DNA from: Phoronis ovalis
Taxonomy: Eukaryota > Phoronida > Phoronidae
Direction of reading: 5' to 3'
Assembly (NCBI GenBank): GCA_028565635.1
Contig: JAOXYB010023036.1
Coordinates: forward strand, 1 to 16,713
DNA: 16,713 nt
Shown here: one piece after another, positions 9,201-14,750 of the stretch
Position numbering within the stretch: the stretch's first letter is position 1
Layout of the letters: the number at the start of each line of letters is the position of its first letter
Program-made: the position numbers and the translations under genes
Notes under the pieces: generated by a model
Told to the model about the DNA's origin: nothing
Seen by the model: the letters and a program-made list of their open reading frames with translations, nothing else
Database searches by the model: none

Positions 9201-12200
9201 ATTGGATGATTGAAGTGTCCGTATGGAAACATTAAAATGTTTACTGTACTGCAAATTCTAATGCTTCCTAGCAGAATTGCAGCAAAAATGCAAATGTTTG
9301 GAAAATGATCTCCCATTGTTGAGCCTTTGCAGTATATTCAAGTTTCAGTTATTCTTAATATACAGTGAATTCTAAATTATGCTAAAACTAGTATTAAACT
9401 GTAGCTATTAGGTACAACTTTTCAATCCTAGTGTATGAAGCAGTATGAATACAAAAAGCATACAGCCTGTTTTACGCAGGTGCATGTTTACTTCTGTATT
9501 TCATGTCAGAGTGCACATTATGTATTGAGGCCATGTCAACATGTATAGTGTTGTTCAAAAATAATTGTACTGTGTTTATTCACTAAACTCAGTTATATAC
9601 AGCATGTGTAGTTGTTTTAAGTAAGACTTATTAAACGATATTTTGTTTTTTGAAGTTTGAAGGAGGAAAATTACTTAGATATTATATTTCTGAAAAAATA
9701 GTCAGTCTCATATTTGTTCATATACAATTATATACTTTTACAATTTCTTTAAAAACTCTTTGTTTTACACTTTCTGTGGATTTGTTTGTATATGTATAAC
9801 AATATCACTGTAAAGGTATTACACTTATACATTTTCAGAACATACCTTTTGTACAACCCTGTTATGTACTATTTTGATATCAGACTGTAAACAGCTTATT
9901 TTGTCTACATGACATCAATCACTTAATCAGGTCACCTTGACCTATCCTTGATATTAAAATATATCTGTCTATATTGTAGTTATCAGAATTGTTGCAAGGT
10001 TTTCTTATACACTGTTCTGTATAAGAATTTAGGAATTATTGTCTTAGATAAGTAATATAATAATTCTTTCATATAAAATTAATTATGCTACATTTATAAT
10101 AGTCTCTAACACAGACTATATACTGTATAAATGTACTAAATAAACTATAAACTAGAAAAGTCAAAAATTTGTTTTAAAAATTAATAGTGCATATTATTAT
10201 CAGGCAGAAACGTGACTGGTAAATAGCTCCCCCTGTATGACTATTCTGGAACCTTGTGGATGGCCTTAGACCCTTGTTGCATATAGGGATAGAAATTTAT
10301 ATAGGGATTTAAACTCAATTTTTAAATAAAATGAATTTAAAAATACAACAAGGGTCTAAACTTAGACTGCATTTATAACTATAAAAGTAGTACACTGTAT
10401 CAGTCTCTAAAAATAATTCTATGCTTTGTAATGGTCTGTCAACTATGTAACATTTACTATTGTACATTGTCACATACTAAAAGTTTAATTTATAAGAGTA
10501 TGTTTAAGTAAAAGGTTGCATTTCTAAAGTGCTAAATCTATAATGCAAAGTATATAAAAAATATATTTTTACAGTCTGTTTATATATGCTAAGAGTTTCA
10601 GTTTGGGATGCATCATGTATCAAAAACTAGCTGCTAAAAGTGCTTTGTTGCACTTTAGGCACATGATGTATGTATATGAAGTATGCATGAAGTCGTACTT
10701 GGTCCCTTGTACAGTATTCCAAATTAAATAGCTGATATACTACTGTCCATGATTATTCTAAAAAATATACAGGTACTGTTAATTTAAAAAGTAACAAAAC
10801 TTTAGTGCTCTAGATATAGCCTTTTGGGAAATGCAATTTAATTAAATTTTTGAACTTTCCATTAAATATAAAGAATTTTTTGTGGCACCTTAAAATGACC
10901 TGTTAAGGTAGAGAATATTGTTCAGCACAATTTATTCACACTTTATACTGAAAGTTACATTTTGGCTAATAAAATAAAAAGATACACAAAGGTATGCATA
11001 TTTTGAAAGTATACTGTTATAATATCTGTTATTAAATTTATTTTCTATGGAGTAGCTCATGTGACCTGTATGGTTGCCATTGGTGTCAAAACGTTTTTAA
11101 AGTTACTATAATGTAAAACTCAAAAGGCTGTAAGTCAAGACTTACTAAATTTAGGTGACAAAACTAAAAATTCATATTTTTTTAACCAAGTAAAATTTCT
11201 AAAATCTGAGACACCTTTTTCCAGCTATATATGTAAGGAATATTTGTACAAAGTTTCAGCTATGTAGTATGAGGGGTTTTTGGCGACAGATTTTTGTGAA
11301 CTTTGTATTTCCAAGATTTAATTTTTTACCCAAAATGGCAACCGTACAGGTCCCATCTCGGAGAAAAATAAATTTGAGGTATATACTTTCATAATCATAA
11401 TATATATATACCTTTGTTTGTCTTCGCATGTAATTAGCTAAAATGTAAGTAACTTAAAGTTTCACACATTTTTGAGATTTTGACTCGATGTCAACTCACC
11501 TAATTTGGGGGATATCATAACTCAAATTACAAGCATGTCGCACTAACTTTTTTTTTGAGTAAGAGCACAAATTAATTGAAAATATGGTAAAAAATTAGTA
11601 ACTACATATCATCAAGGGATATTAAAATGCCATTCTTATGGAATGTTTGAGCAATTTTTAGAAAATGACCTCAAGGCCATAAATTGCCTACCCAAGGGAT
11701 GTAACATCTTTGAGATATAACTTGTTGAATATTGGAAACAAGAAGAAAGAAAATATATAAATGCAATAAGCTTATAGCAACAACCTTAATAATTTCAATA
11801 CATTCATGTTTCTTTCTTGTTTCAGGGATGACGGGTGCCTTATCTGGTGTTCACAGTAGTGTTTCTGCAGGTGCTACGTTAACTTTATCTCAGCAAAATT
11901 TGTCTGGTGAATCTAAACAGGCGGTAAAAGATCACCCTGCTCAAAAATCTGCCTCAGCAAATCTGGCTAATTTATACGCATTACAAAGAATAAAACCATA
12001 CAGTGGCATACCTATACATGTGACGACAGCTGCCACATCCTCGACACAAATTCATCAGTTATTGAGTGCTATCGCAACAAGCAAGTCATCGACCACAACC
12101 AGCGTAGCTCAGATGGGCGTGAATATAGCTCAAGTGACAGGACAGGTGTTGCCAGAGTCGACTTCCAGTACAAAAACAGGAACTGAACAACAACATTCAC

Positions 12201-12730
12201 AATTTCATGATTTTCCATTGACTAATGTGACATTCAGCTCAAGTAGCTTATCAGGAAATCCTCTTAAAACTGTGTCATATTCTAAACCAGAAACTGTAAC
12301 AAGTGCAAGTCGTAAAAGTTTATTATCTCAAAATAGTCATTTGATTGGATCATCAGGACACTCTATCAGTGCTGTTACAAATCCCAGTATGGGTGAACAA
12401 TTACCAGCTGCTGTGACAGATATTAACGAAGCTATTAGTGCAGCTGTAATGAATGATGTTAAACAATTATCGGATAAAATGACTGGTGCAACAGAATCTC
12501 TTGGACGTGTGACATCCGTCATGGATTCATCTCCTCCAAAGAGTACAGTAACGATTAATCACACTAGTGAAAATACTAACCAAGGTACCACGGCAACTGA
12601 TTCAACAAAATCAAAACCTCCTAAAGGTCCGCCTAACGTGGTTACGTCGTACACTACAACAACCAAACCAGTTCACTTGGCATCAACTAGGACAAGAAAG
12701 ATAAAAACTCCAAAACAGTACGACTTGTAG
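188..12730 (+). CDS. KANSL3: KAT8 regulatory NSL complex subunit 3 (KANSL3), 5'-partial, nine exons
   Basis: This is the gene for KANSL3, a nuclear subunit of the NSL complex that works with the acetyltransferase KAT8/MOF on histone H4. The exons are 188-289, 994-1128, 2117-2335, 3359-3505, 3971-4192, 4777-4971, 5179-5290, 5719-5907 and 11826-12730. All junctions are GT-AG and the 2226 coding bases join in one frame to a TAG stop. Recognition rests on blocks close to the vertebrate protein, such as [39 protein letters not shown] and MVDRCIQDE. Fragment residues about 1-290 form the alpha/beta-hydrolase-like fold. Residues 300-400 are basic and rich in SP/TP, and the last 300 are Ser/Thr-rich and probably disordered. 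The hydrolase triad looks absent, as in the vertebrate protein, which suggests a scaffold role. The N-terminal part lies upstream of the window. A complete UGT gene sits antisense in the last intron. Confidence 0.95.
290..993 (+). other. KANSL3 intron with a 27-bp minisatellite
   Basis: The intron runs from donor GTGAAA to acceptor CTCTATAG. Its first 170 bases are a tandem array (listed separately). The remaining ~530 bases are AT-rich, and I see no gene, RNA or further repeat in them. Confidence 0.8.
294..459 (+). repeat. 27-bp minisatellite, about six copies
   Basis: There are five copies with a 27-bp period (294-320, 321-347, 348-374, 375-401, 402-428) and a sixth of about 31 bp (429-459). 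Each copy begins near TATATATGTTTTATAC and ends in a CAGCCCTGTAC-type block. Copies differ at a few bases only. Because 27 is a multiple of three, every copy reads the same way, as a nonapeptide like LYMFYTSPV, in the frame of the preceding KANSL3 exon. It begins only four bases after the splice donor. Confidence 0.93.
994..1128 (+). CDS. KANSL3: KANSL3 exon, 45 codons (LLLKRPWDP block)
   Basis: The exon is flanked by CTCTATAG and the consensus donor GTGAGT, phase 0 at both ends. It encodes IPALIDKM, a short Ser/Thr/Ala linker and then [13 protein letters not shown]. The last block is almost identical to vertebrate KANSL3 and leads into the hydrolase-like domain. Confidence 0.92.
1129..2116 (+). 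other. KANSL3 intron with a degenerate TCATCA-rich tract
   Basis: The intron joins HKP to QKLPG in frame, the same place the vertebrate protein continues, so no exon is missing. Positions ~1150-1340 carry a scattered, impure run of TCATCA/TCATTG trinucleotides. The rest is AT-rich without recognisable genes. An open frame at 1947-2198 crosses the acceptor but has no family resemblance. Confidence 0.75.
1150..1340 (+). repeat. Degenerate (TCA)n-type microsatellite region
   Basis: TCATCATCAT-type blocks recur at irregular spacing, interrupted by unrelated bases. It looks like an old, decayed trinucleotide repeat with no clear unit boundaries. Confidence 0.55.
2117..2335 (+). CDS. KANSL3: KANSL3 exon, 73 codons (start of the hydrolase-like core)
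   Basis: The exon lies between acceptor TTTTCAG and donor GTTTGT (a non-consensus +3 T), phase 0. It reads [16 protein letters not shown], then [11 protein letters not shown], then a [19 protein letters not shown] block. The first hydrophobic run is the core beta strand of the alpha/beta-hydrolase fold. The remaining blocks match vertebrate KANSL3 closely. Confidence 0.93.
2336..3358 (+). other. KANSL3 intron, no other features seen
   Basis: The intron joins KVLE to LQSHFPSRP in frame. It is about 1 kb of AT-rich sequence with homopolymer T and A runs near 3190-3240. I see no gene, RNA or clear repeat on either strand. Confidence 0.75.
3359..3505 (+). CDS. KANSL3: KANSL3 exon, 49 codons (degenerate nucleophile elbow)
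   Basis: The exon follows TGTTACAG and ends before GTGAGT, phase 0. It carries [14 protein letters not shown], the position of the G-x-S-x-G nucleophile elbow of alpha/beta hydrolases, but with Asn in place of Ser. The next strand, AVVCLGFPF, is nearly identical to vertebrate KANSL3. As I recall, the vertebrate protein also has Asn at this place, so this looks like an ancestral loss of catalysis and not a defect of this copy. Confidence 0.94.
3506..3970 (+). other. KANSL3 intron, no other features seen
   Basis: This 465-base AT-rich intron lies between GTGAGT and TTGTTTTAG. The preceding exon frame stays open for a further 27 codons into it. I see no repeats or RNA genes. Confidence 0.75.
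3971..4192 (+). CDS. KANSL3: KANSL3 exon, 74 codons (end of the hydrolase-like core)
   Basis: Acceptor TTGTTTTAG, donor GTGAAG, phase 0. It encodes [18 protein letters not shown], a helix with [12 protein letters not shown], the block [12 protein letters not shown], a KKK stretch and MVDRCIQ. In an active hydrolase, the Asp would follow the LFVIG strand and the His the GG turn. Here the sequences are QHS and ADDN, so neither triad residue is evident. The exon is among the best conserved of the gene. Confidence 0.95.
4193..4776 (+). other. KANSL3 intron with a strong 15-bp hairpin
   Basis: The intron joins DRCIQ to DEMAEFL in frame, as in vertebrate KANSL3. It is AT-rich with an A11 run near 4400. 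The one notable item is the short hairpin at 4513-4552, listed separately. Confidence 0.75.
4513..4552 (+). repeat. Near-perfect hairpin, 15-bp stem and 10-base loop
   Basis: ATACAATGTAGCACA (4513-4527) pairs with TGTGTTACATTGTAT (4538-4552) over 15 positions, the only departure being a G-U wobble in RNA. The loop is 10 A/T-rich bases. At 40 bases it is too short for a usual animal pre-miRNA. It may be the core of a small foldback element. Confidence 0.8.
4777..4971 (+). CDS. KANSL3: KANSL3 exon, 65 codons (polylysine and start of SP/TP-rich region)
   Basis: Acceptor TTTGATACAG, donor GTGAGA, phase 0. [11 protein letters not shown] closes the hydrolase-like domain. An acidic stretch, a run of seven lysines (an A8-containing tract near 4866) and [11 protein letters not shown] follow. 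The exon ends in STPSTPGD. The polylysine is a plausible nuclear localisation signal. Confidence 0.92.
5179..5290 (+). CDS. KANSL3: KANSL3 exon, 37 codons plus one base (basic, TP/SP-rich)
   Basis: Acceptor TTTTTATAG, donor GTTAGT; enters in phase 0 and leaves in phase 1. The reading [20 protein letters not shown] contains three proline-directed phosphorylation motifs beside a basic cluster. A Ser/His-rich tail and NEKSKANDE follow. Family conservation is weak in this linker. The assignment rests on splice sites and frame continuity. Confidence 0.82.
5291..5718 (+). other. KANSL3 intron with overlapping AT-rich palindromes
   Basis: This phase-1 intron is 428 bases and AT-rich. Between 5341 and 5430 it carries three alternately pairing TAATTAG/CTAATTA arms (listed separately). 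I see nothing else in it. Confidence 0.72.
5341..5430 (+). repeat. Overlapping inverted repeats sharing one arm
   Basis: GTAATTAGTG (5341-5350) is the exact reverse complement of CACTAATTAC (5369-5378). The second arm, within 5355-5377, can also pair with TAATTAGTTTGTAATAAGT (5412-5430), with a four-base insertion. A GC-richer loop containing GGGGCTCGAGC lies between. Two alternative hairpins are therefore possible. Confidence 0.65.
5719..5907 (+). CDS. KANSL3: KANSL3 exon, 63 codons (nuclear-localisation-like basic clusters)
   Basis: Acceptor TTGTTGTAG, donor GTTAGT; phase 1 on both sides, so the first codon (Asp) and the last (Gly) are split. It reads [14 protein letters not shown], then QTKRKSKSP, two basic clusters about 12 residues apart like a bipartite nuclear localisation signal. 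It then gives [12 protein letters not shown], comparable with the KELTGLL segment of vertebrate KANSL3. Confidence 0.86.
6018..6165 (+). mobile_element. SINE-like retroelement 3' remnant with (CAAA)n and hairpin tail
   Basis: A TCTCGTTCAATTCTGTCCATG-like segment is followed by GAGATATCCTGCTTA, a (CAAA)4 run (6091-6108), GTGAAAACGTTAACC and a hairpin. The stem of the hairpin is ACCTCTGC (6122-6129) with GCAGAGGT (6147-6154). From general knowledge, this layout is a dispersed repeat tail common in bivalves and other marine invertebrates. The 5' part with any tRNA-derived promoter is not recognisable, so this is probably a truncated copy. No target-site duplication was found. Confidence 0.65.
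7700..7705 (-). promoter_or_regulatory. Candidate poly(A) signal ATTAAA of the nested UGT gene
   Basis: On the - strand the variant signal ATTAAA lies about 58 bases after the UGT stop codon. A further canonical AATAAA on the same strand lies much farther away at 7172-7167. It is the nearest candidate, but short AT-rich hexamers are expected by chance here. Confidence 0.4.
7763..9316 (-). CDS. UDP-glycosyltransferase (UGT family), intronless, nested in a KANSL3 intron
   Basis: This 517-residue protein has the usual length and layout of animal membrane-bound UGTs, which move sugar from a UDP-sugar to lipophilic acceptors in the ER lumen. A signal peptide covers residues ~7-24. The segment FPYGHFNHP puts His37 at the catalytic His place, and FDLLVLDD (136-143) holds the Asp partner. 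The donor-binding half starts near VIVLSFGN (286-292). The membrane anchor is about 470-495, followed by a basic tail ending KEKTH, a KxKxx ER-retrieval form. The start ATG has A at -3 and G at +4. The donor signature is altered: the usual P-Q is PR (340-341), HGG is SGS (355-357), and the DQ pair is ES (380-381). It may therefore use an unusual donor or be inactive. No introns or frame breaks are seen. Subfamily and substrate cannot be told from sequence alone. Confidence 0.93.
   Translation of the reverse strand: MGDHFPNICIFAAILLGSIRICSTVNILMFPYGHFNHPMLHQVEYLSVVLASNHSVSILINDAYEQPKDQKEVGVKLIGFKRPDCDFKQSLNMSLDQYATSSLMKLAKLEMGASTTFCTAVLEDENLLKTLKDAKFDLLVLDDIEICGRLIAGYLDIPVITLHWDLSAAKMENMEFSFDLSHFPHDFLSIGDHMTFTQRVKNVLDFIVSGFWYNSWLQKMSRLGYQHGVPMKEIYDLSLIYGSFPFEYPTQISPDMVFAGDLLIKSPKPLPKDAKSFIDSAQEGVIVLSFGNFIFDYGEGLTQDFIDAFTGIPQKVIWHYQGENPPKQVPSNVKLVKDFPRSSYLANSKVKLFISGSEIDDAFEAAYFGKPIIAIPMHYESYRDAYRLAKHFKMGVKLDILTLTGTNLKNGITEVLSNEKYATAAEKIRELVKAQPMTGKDTLMFWVDYMICNCGAKQLIPFGRHMPWYKYYLIDVALFFKISFLLLIYGIYRVVRNIKNSMNTSEDKGKKQKEKTH
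9929..9943. promoter_or_regulatory. Perfect palindromic ERE-type nuclear receptor site
   Basis: AGGTCA, three bases (CCT), then TGACCT is the exact inverted-repeat-with-3-spacer consensus bound by estrogen-receptor-type nuclear receptors. It lies 613 bases upstream of the UGT start codon, within the KANSL3 intron. Vertebrate UGT and other detoxification genes are often nuclear-receptor controlled, but use here is inference. Chance occurrence of such a perfect site in a window this size is low but not negligible. Confidence 0.45.
10266..10359 (+). repeat. Inverted repeat, 14-bp perfect arms
   Basis: TTAGACCCTTGTTG (10266-10279) is the exact reverse complement of CAACAAGGGTCTAA (10346-10359), and pairing extends imperfectly a few bases on either side. 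The 66-base loop contains two ATAGGGAT direct repeats. It could be a small MITE remnant. No target-site duplication is evident. Confidence 0.7.
10611..10668 (+). repeat. Nested hairpin (two stacked stems)
   Basis: The outer arms CATCATGT (10611-10618) and ACATGATG (10661-10668) enclose inner arms CTAAAAGTGC (10634-10643) and GCACTTTAG (10650-10658), with one bulged A. The outer and inner stems are separated by 15 bases on one side and 2 on the other. This asymmetry argues against a conventional pre-miRNA. Confidence 0.5.
10903..11505. mobile_element. Long imperfect inverted-repeat element (MITE-like), about 600 bp
   Basis: The two ends are diverged reverse complements over roughly 150 bases. 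The best blocks are GACCTGTATGGTTGCCAT (about 11061-11078) against ATGGCAACCGTACAGGTC (about 11334-11351), ACAAAGGTAT against its complement near 11410, and TTACATTTTGGCTAAT against its complement near 11430-11446. Outermost, TTAAGGTAGAG resembles the complement of CTCACCTAA. There is no transposase frame. The exact borders are uncertain, and the TTAA at the left edge is not mirrored perfectly at the right. Confidence 0.65.
11506..11731. other. Intron segment without recognisable features
   Basis: AT-rich sequence lies between the inverted-repeat element and the last KANSL3 exon. I see no gene, RNA or repeat beyond homopolymer T runs. Confidence 0.6.
11826..12730 (+). CDS. KANSL3: KANSL3 last coding exon, 300 residues plus stop (Ser/Thr-rich C-terminal region)
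   Basis: The acceptor TTGTTTCAG leaves GG to complete the Gly codon started in the previous exon, and then [12 protein letters not shown] follows. The 300 residues are dominated by Ser, Thr, Ala and Gln, as in the disordered C-terminal half of KANSL3. [13 protein letters not shown] resembles the AIHQLL segment of the vertebrate protein, which supports the exon assignment. It ends in a conserved-looking basic tail, [13 protein letters not shown], then TAG. The frame is also open for 31 codons upstream of the splice site, starting at ATG 11732. Confidence 0.88.
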
Positions 12731-13578
12731 AGAAAACTTACATCACCTCATTATGAGAATATGAGCTGGCTATGCTCACATGAACTATTTGTTACAGGTT
12801 CACTTGTAGTCTTTGCCTGCGTCATAGAAGTTTGCCTATACTGGTAGTCAGCACATTAAAATATGAAGAAAATTTTTATATTACAGTATTATTTCACGCT
12901 TCCTGAATATGATATGCTACTGTCAACATTTTTTTGGCAAAAAAGTTTTTTTTAAATTTTATTAGAGTGATTGATATATTATAATTGTTAGCAGGATTTC
13001 AAAATTCAGACTTTTGTTTTGTCAAAAGAGACTTACATAAAGCATGAAACTTAGTGAGCCAATCTAGTTGTAAGATATTAATGTACATGTAAGTACTGTC
13101 AGTGGGTTTGTTTAATATTATATGACTTTCATGTCACATTGGTTATAATTAATGTGCTTAATTTAAATTTTCAGATTTGTAAATTATGTGAATAGAATCT
13201 TGCTGTGTTACAGTAATAAATTTACTAGTTTTGTGATTTTTTTTAAAAGATAAAGTAATCTACTAAAAGTTACCACAATGGTACTGATACATGTAGTTTG
13301 AAAACTGGTGGAAGTATGACTTTTCACATAATATAGTGGCATTGTGAATGGAGCATTTTGAAATTTGCCCCTTTACAAATTTAAGGAGAGTCCCTCTAGT
13401 GGAAATAAGTTGTAGTGTATTGTGTTGTTGCAATTAGAAACTCGGGGCGTTTATTTCACTTTTGAGTTTATGGCGTTGGCGTTAGAGAGTGTAAATAAGG
13501 AGTGAATGTTCTCTCACTTTCAAGCTGTCTGGTGGCATTTATTAGGAGCTAAACAATTATCAAATTTACCAAATTATG
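12731..13578 (+). other. Probable KANSL3 3' untranslated region
   Basis: AT-rich sequence follows the TAG stop without further open frames of note. Candidate poly(A) signals are ATTAAA (12855-12860) and AATAAA (13215-13220). A GGGCGTTTATTT motif at 13445 recurs in similar form at 14062-14100 and probably belongs to a dispersed repeat. Confidence 0.55.
13215..13220 (+). promoter_or_regulatory. Candidate KANSL3 poly(A) signal AATAAA
   Basis: This is the first canonical AATAAA after the KANSL3 stop that I found, 485 bases downstream. A T-rich stretch (GTGATTTTTTTT) follows within 30 bases, as expected of a downstream element. Other AATAAA hexamers occur at 14188-14193 and 14423-14428, so alternative ends are possible. 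Confidence 0.5.
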
Positions 13579-13721
13579 GGCAACATTTAATACTTTTCAA
13601 GTGTATATTTTGATAATTTTAGTTAATTTGTTTAAAAAAAAATGTAACTGCTGATAAAATGTTTGATCAATCTGCTAGTAACGGTACATACCATATAGTA
13701 TACTTGACTCTAAATGTTGCC
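13579..13721 (+). repeat. Imperfect inverted repeat downstream of KANSL3
   Basis: GGCAACATTTA (13579-13589) pairs with TAAATGTTGCC (13711-13721). Inside it, TTCAAGTGTATA (about 13597-13608) pairs with TATACTTGA (13699-13707). The loop is about 90 bases. The arms resemble a decayed MITE. If the KANSL3 transcript extends this far, they would form a hairpin in its 3' UTR. Confidence 0.55.
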
Positions 13722-14269
13722 TCTAACACTAAAACTATTTTGAGGAATGTCTCATGCAATGTTAAGTGCTCAAGTAGTAGGTCACCTTCCTAGGGAAATG
13801 TGCTCCATAATCTACCATCTTGGTCGCCATGGTGCACTTTGAGTGTAAATGGGGAAAAGCAATGATCCCATCTGCATTGCTTGGAATGGAGATTCTTATA
13901 TATTTAATAGCTGGTGATATACAGCGAGCTAAACATCTGGTGAAAGAAAGTATTGGGAAATACTACTAAAATAGATATCCTAAAATTCGATCCTTATAAG
14001 AGCAACACTTGATCCAAAAGGAGCTAATTGACTTCTTTGTGTCATGTTTAATAGAGAATTAGCGTTTACTTAATTTTTTCTAAAGAGGCGTTTAATAGAG
14101 GCATTGGTCTTTATTTGAAAATATATGGTAATTGTTTTGTCATTGACATGGCATTGCTATGGAATATTCTATAAGAATATGAATGGTAATAAAGATACAA
14201 AAATTTCACTGCTGAGGGATTTGTAGATAATGATAAATCCTACCTGTATGCACTTAAAAATATTAGCTG
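13722..14269. other. Intergenic stretch with GCGTTTA direct repeats
   Basis: GTTTAATAGAG occurs twice (14047-14057 and 14090-14100), each next to a GCGTTTA block, and a related GGGCGTTTATTT lies at 13444. This looks like the edge of a dispersed repeat that I cannot name. A short open stretch near 13875-13968 resembles coding sequence by eye but has no recognisable family and is bounded by stops. Confidence 0.4.
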
Positions 14270-14524
14270 TATAGGTTTGTTCAAACAGGGTTTATGGCTT
14301 CTTAAACCATTTTTCAGTTTATTTTTTTGTTTGAAAAAATTAAATCATAAAATTCACAATTGCGCTCAAGAGTATTTGAAAATGCACAAATTTGATTTTT
14401 TTTTAATATATCAATTTGGGATAATAAAATGTTTTTTGACATGATTTAATTTTTTCATGAAAAAAGTGGAAAAGTGTTTTTTTGAACCCAAAAACTCAGT
14501 TTTAACATTTTGAACAAGCCTATA
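14270..14524. mobile_element. Inverted-repeat element with ~80-bp arms (MITE-like)
   Basis: TATAGGTTTGTTCAAA (14270-14285) pairs with TTTGAACAAGCCTATA (14509-14524). Inside, GAAAAAATTAAATCAT (14333-14348) pairs exactly but for the order of ends with ATGATTTAATTTTTTC (14441-14456). The offsets of the two blocks agree (63 and 68 bases), so the arms are one diverged palindrome with a ~92-base loop. No coding capacity and no clear target-site duplication. Confidence 0.7.
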
Positions 14525-14750
14525 GATGCTGTTTGCAGTATTTATGAAGTTCTAAATGCAGTTTCCAGTATTTATAAAATATCCAGATGCAGTTTACAGT
14601 ATTTGCAAAGTTTTGATGAAATTTACGGTGTTTACTCAGTTTTTACATGCAAGTGTCCAATATTTAAAATGTATGAAGTTTTTATTTGCAATTTCCATAT
14701 TTATAAAGTTCATTTGCAATTTCCAGTATTTATAAAGTTTCTGCTTTTGA
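14525..14750 (+). repeat. Degenerate ~30-bp tandem array, about seven copies
   Basis: Copies built around ATGCAGTTTCCAGTATTTAT followed by AAAGTTT begin near 14526, 14556 and 14587. More decayed copies follow to about 14750, and the last two share TTTGCAATTTCCA. The period varies from 27 to about 37 bases. It starts directly at the right end of the inverted-repeat element. The open frame at 14510-14794 is a by-product of this array, not a gene. Confidence 0.75.

Larger units (their letters stand above)
5908..11825 (+). other. 5.9-kb last KANSL3 intron, host of a nested antisense gene
   Basis: This phase-1 intron runs from GTTAGT to TTGTTTCAG. It contains a complete UDP-glycosyltransferase gene on the opposite strand, a SINE-like remnant, several hairpins and a long inverted repeat, each listed separately. 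Positions 6166-7699 (apart from an unrecognised - strand open frame at 6495-6866), 9317-9928 and 9944-10265 show no supported feature. Confidence 0.85.

Noticed and set aside
9351-9365. A TATATTAAG sequence ~45 bases upstream of the UGT start on the - strand as a TATA box
   Set aside because: It would leave almost no 5' untranslated region, and such hexamers are common in this AT-rich DNA.
13875-13968. A short coding-looking stretch reading GMEILIYLIAGDIQRAKHLVKE
   Set aside because: It is only about 30 codons long, has no splice sites I can support and no recognisable family. A decayed exon is possible but unproven.
13985-13996. ATTCGATCC, resembling a tRNA B box
   Set aside because: No matching A box at the right distance and no cloverleaf arms could be drawn around it.
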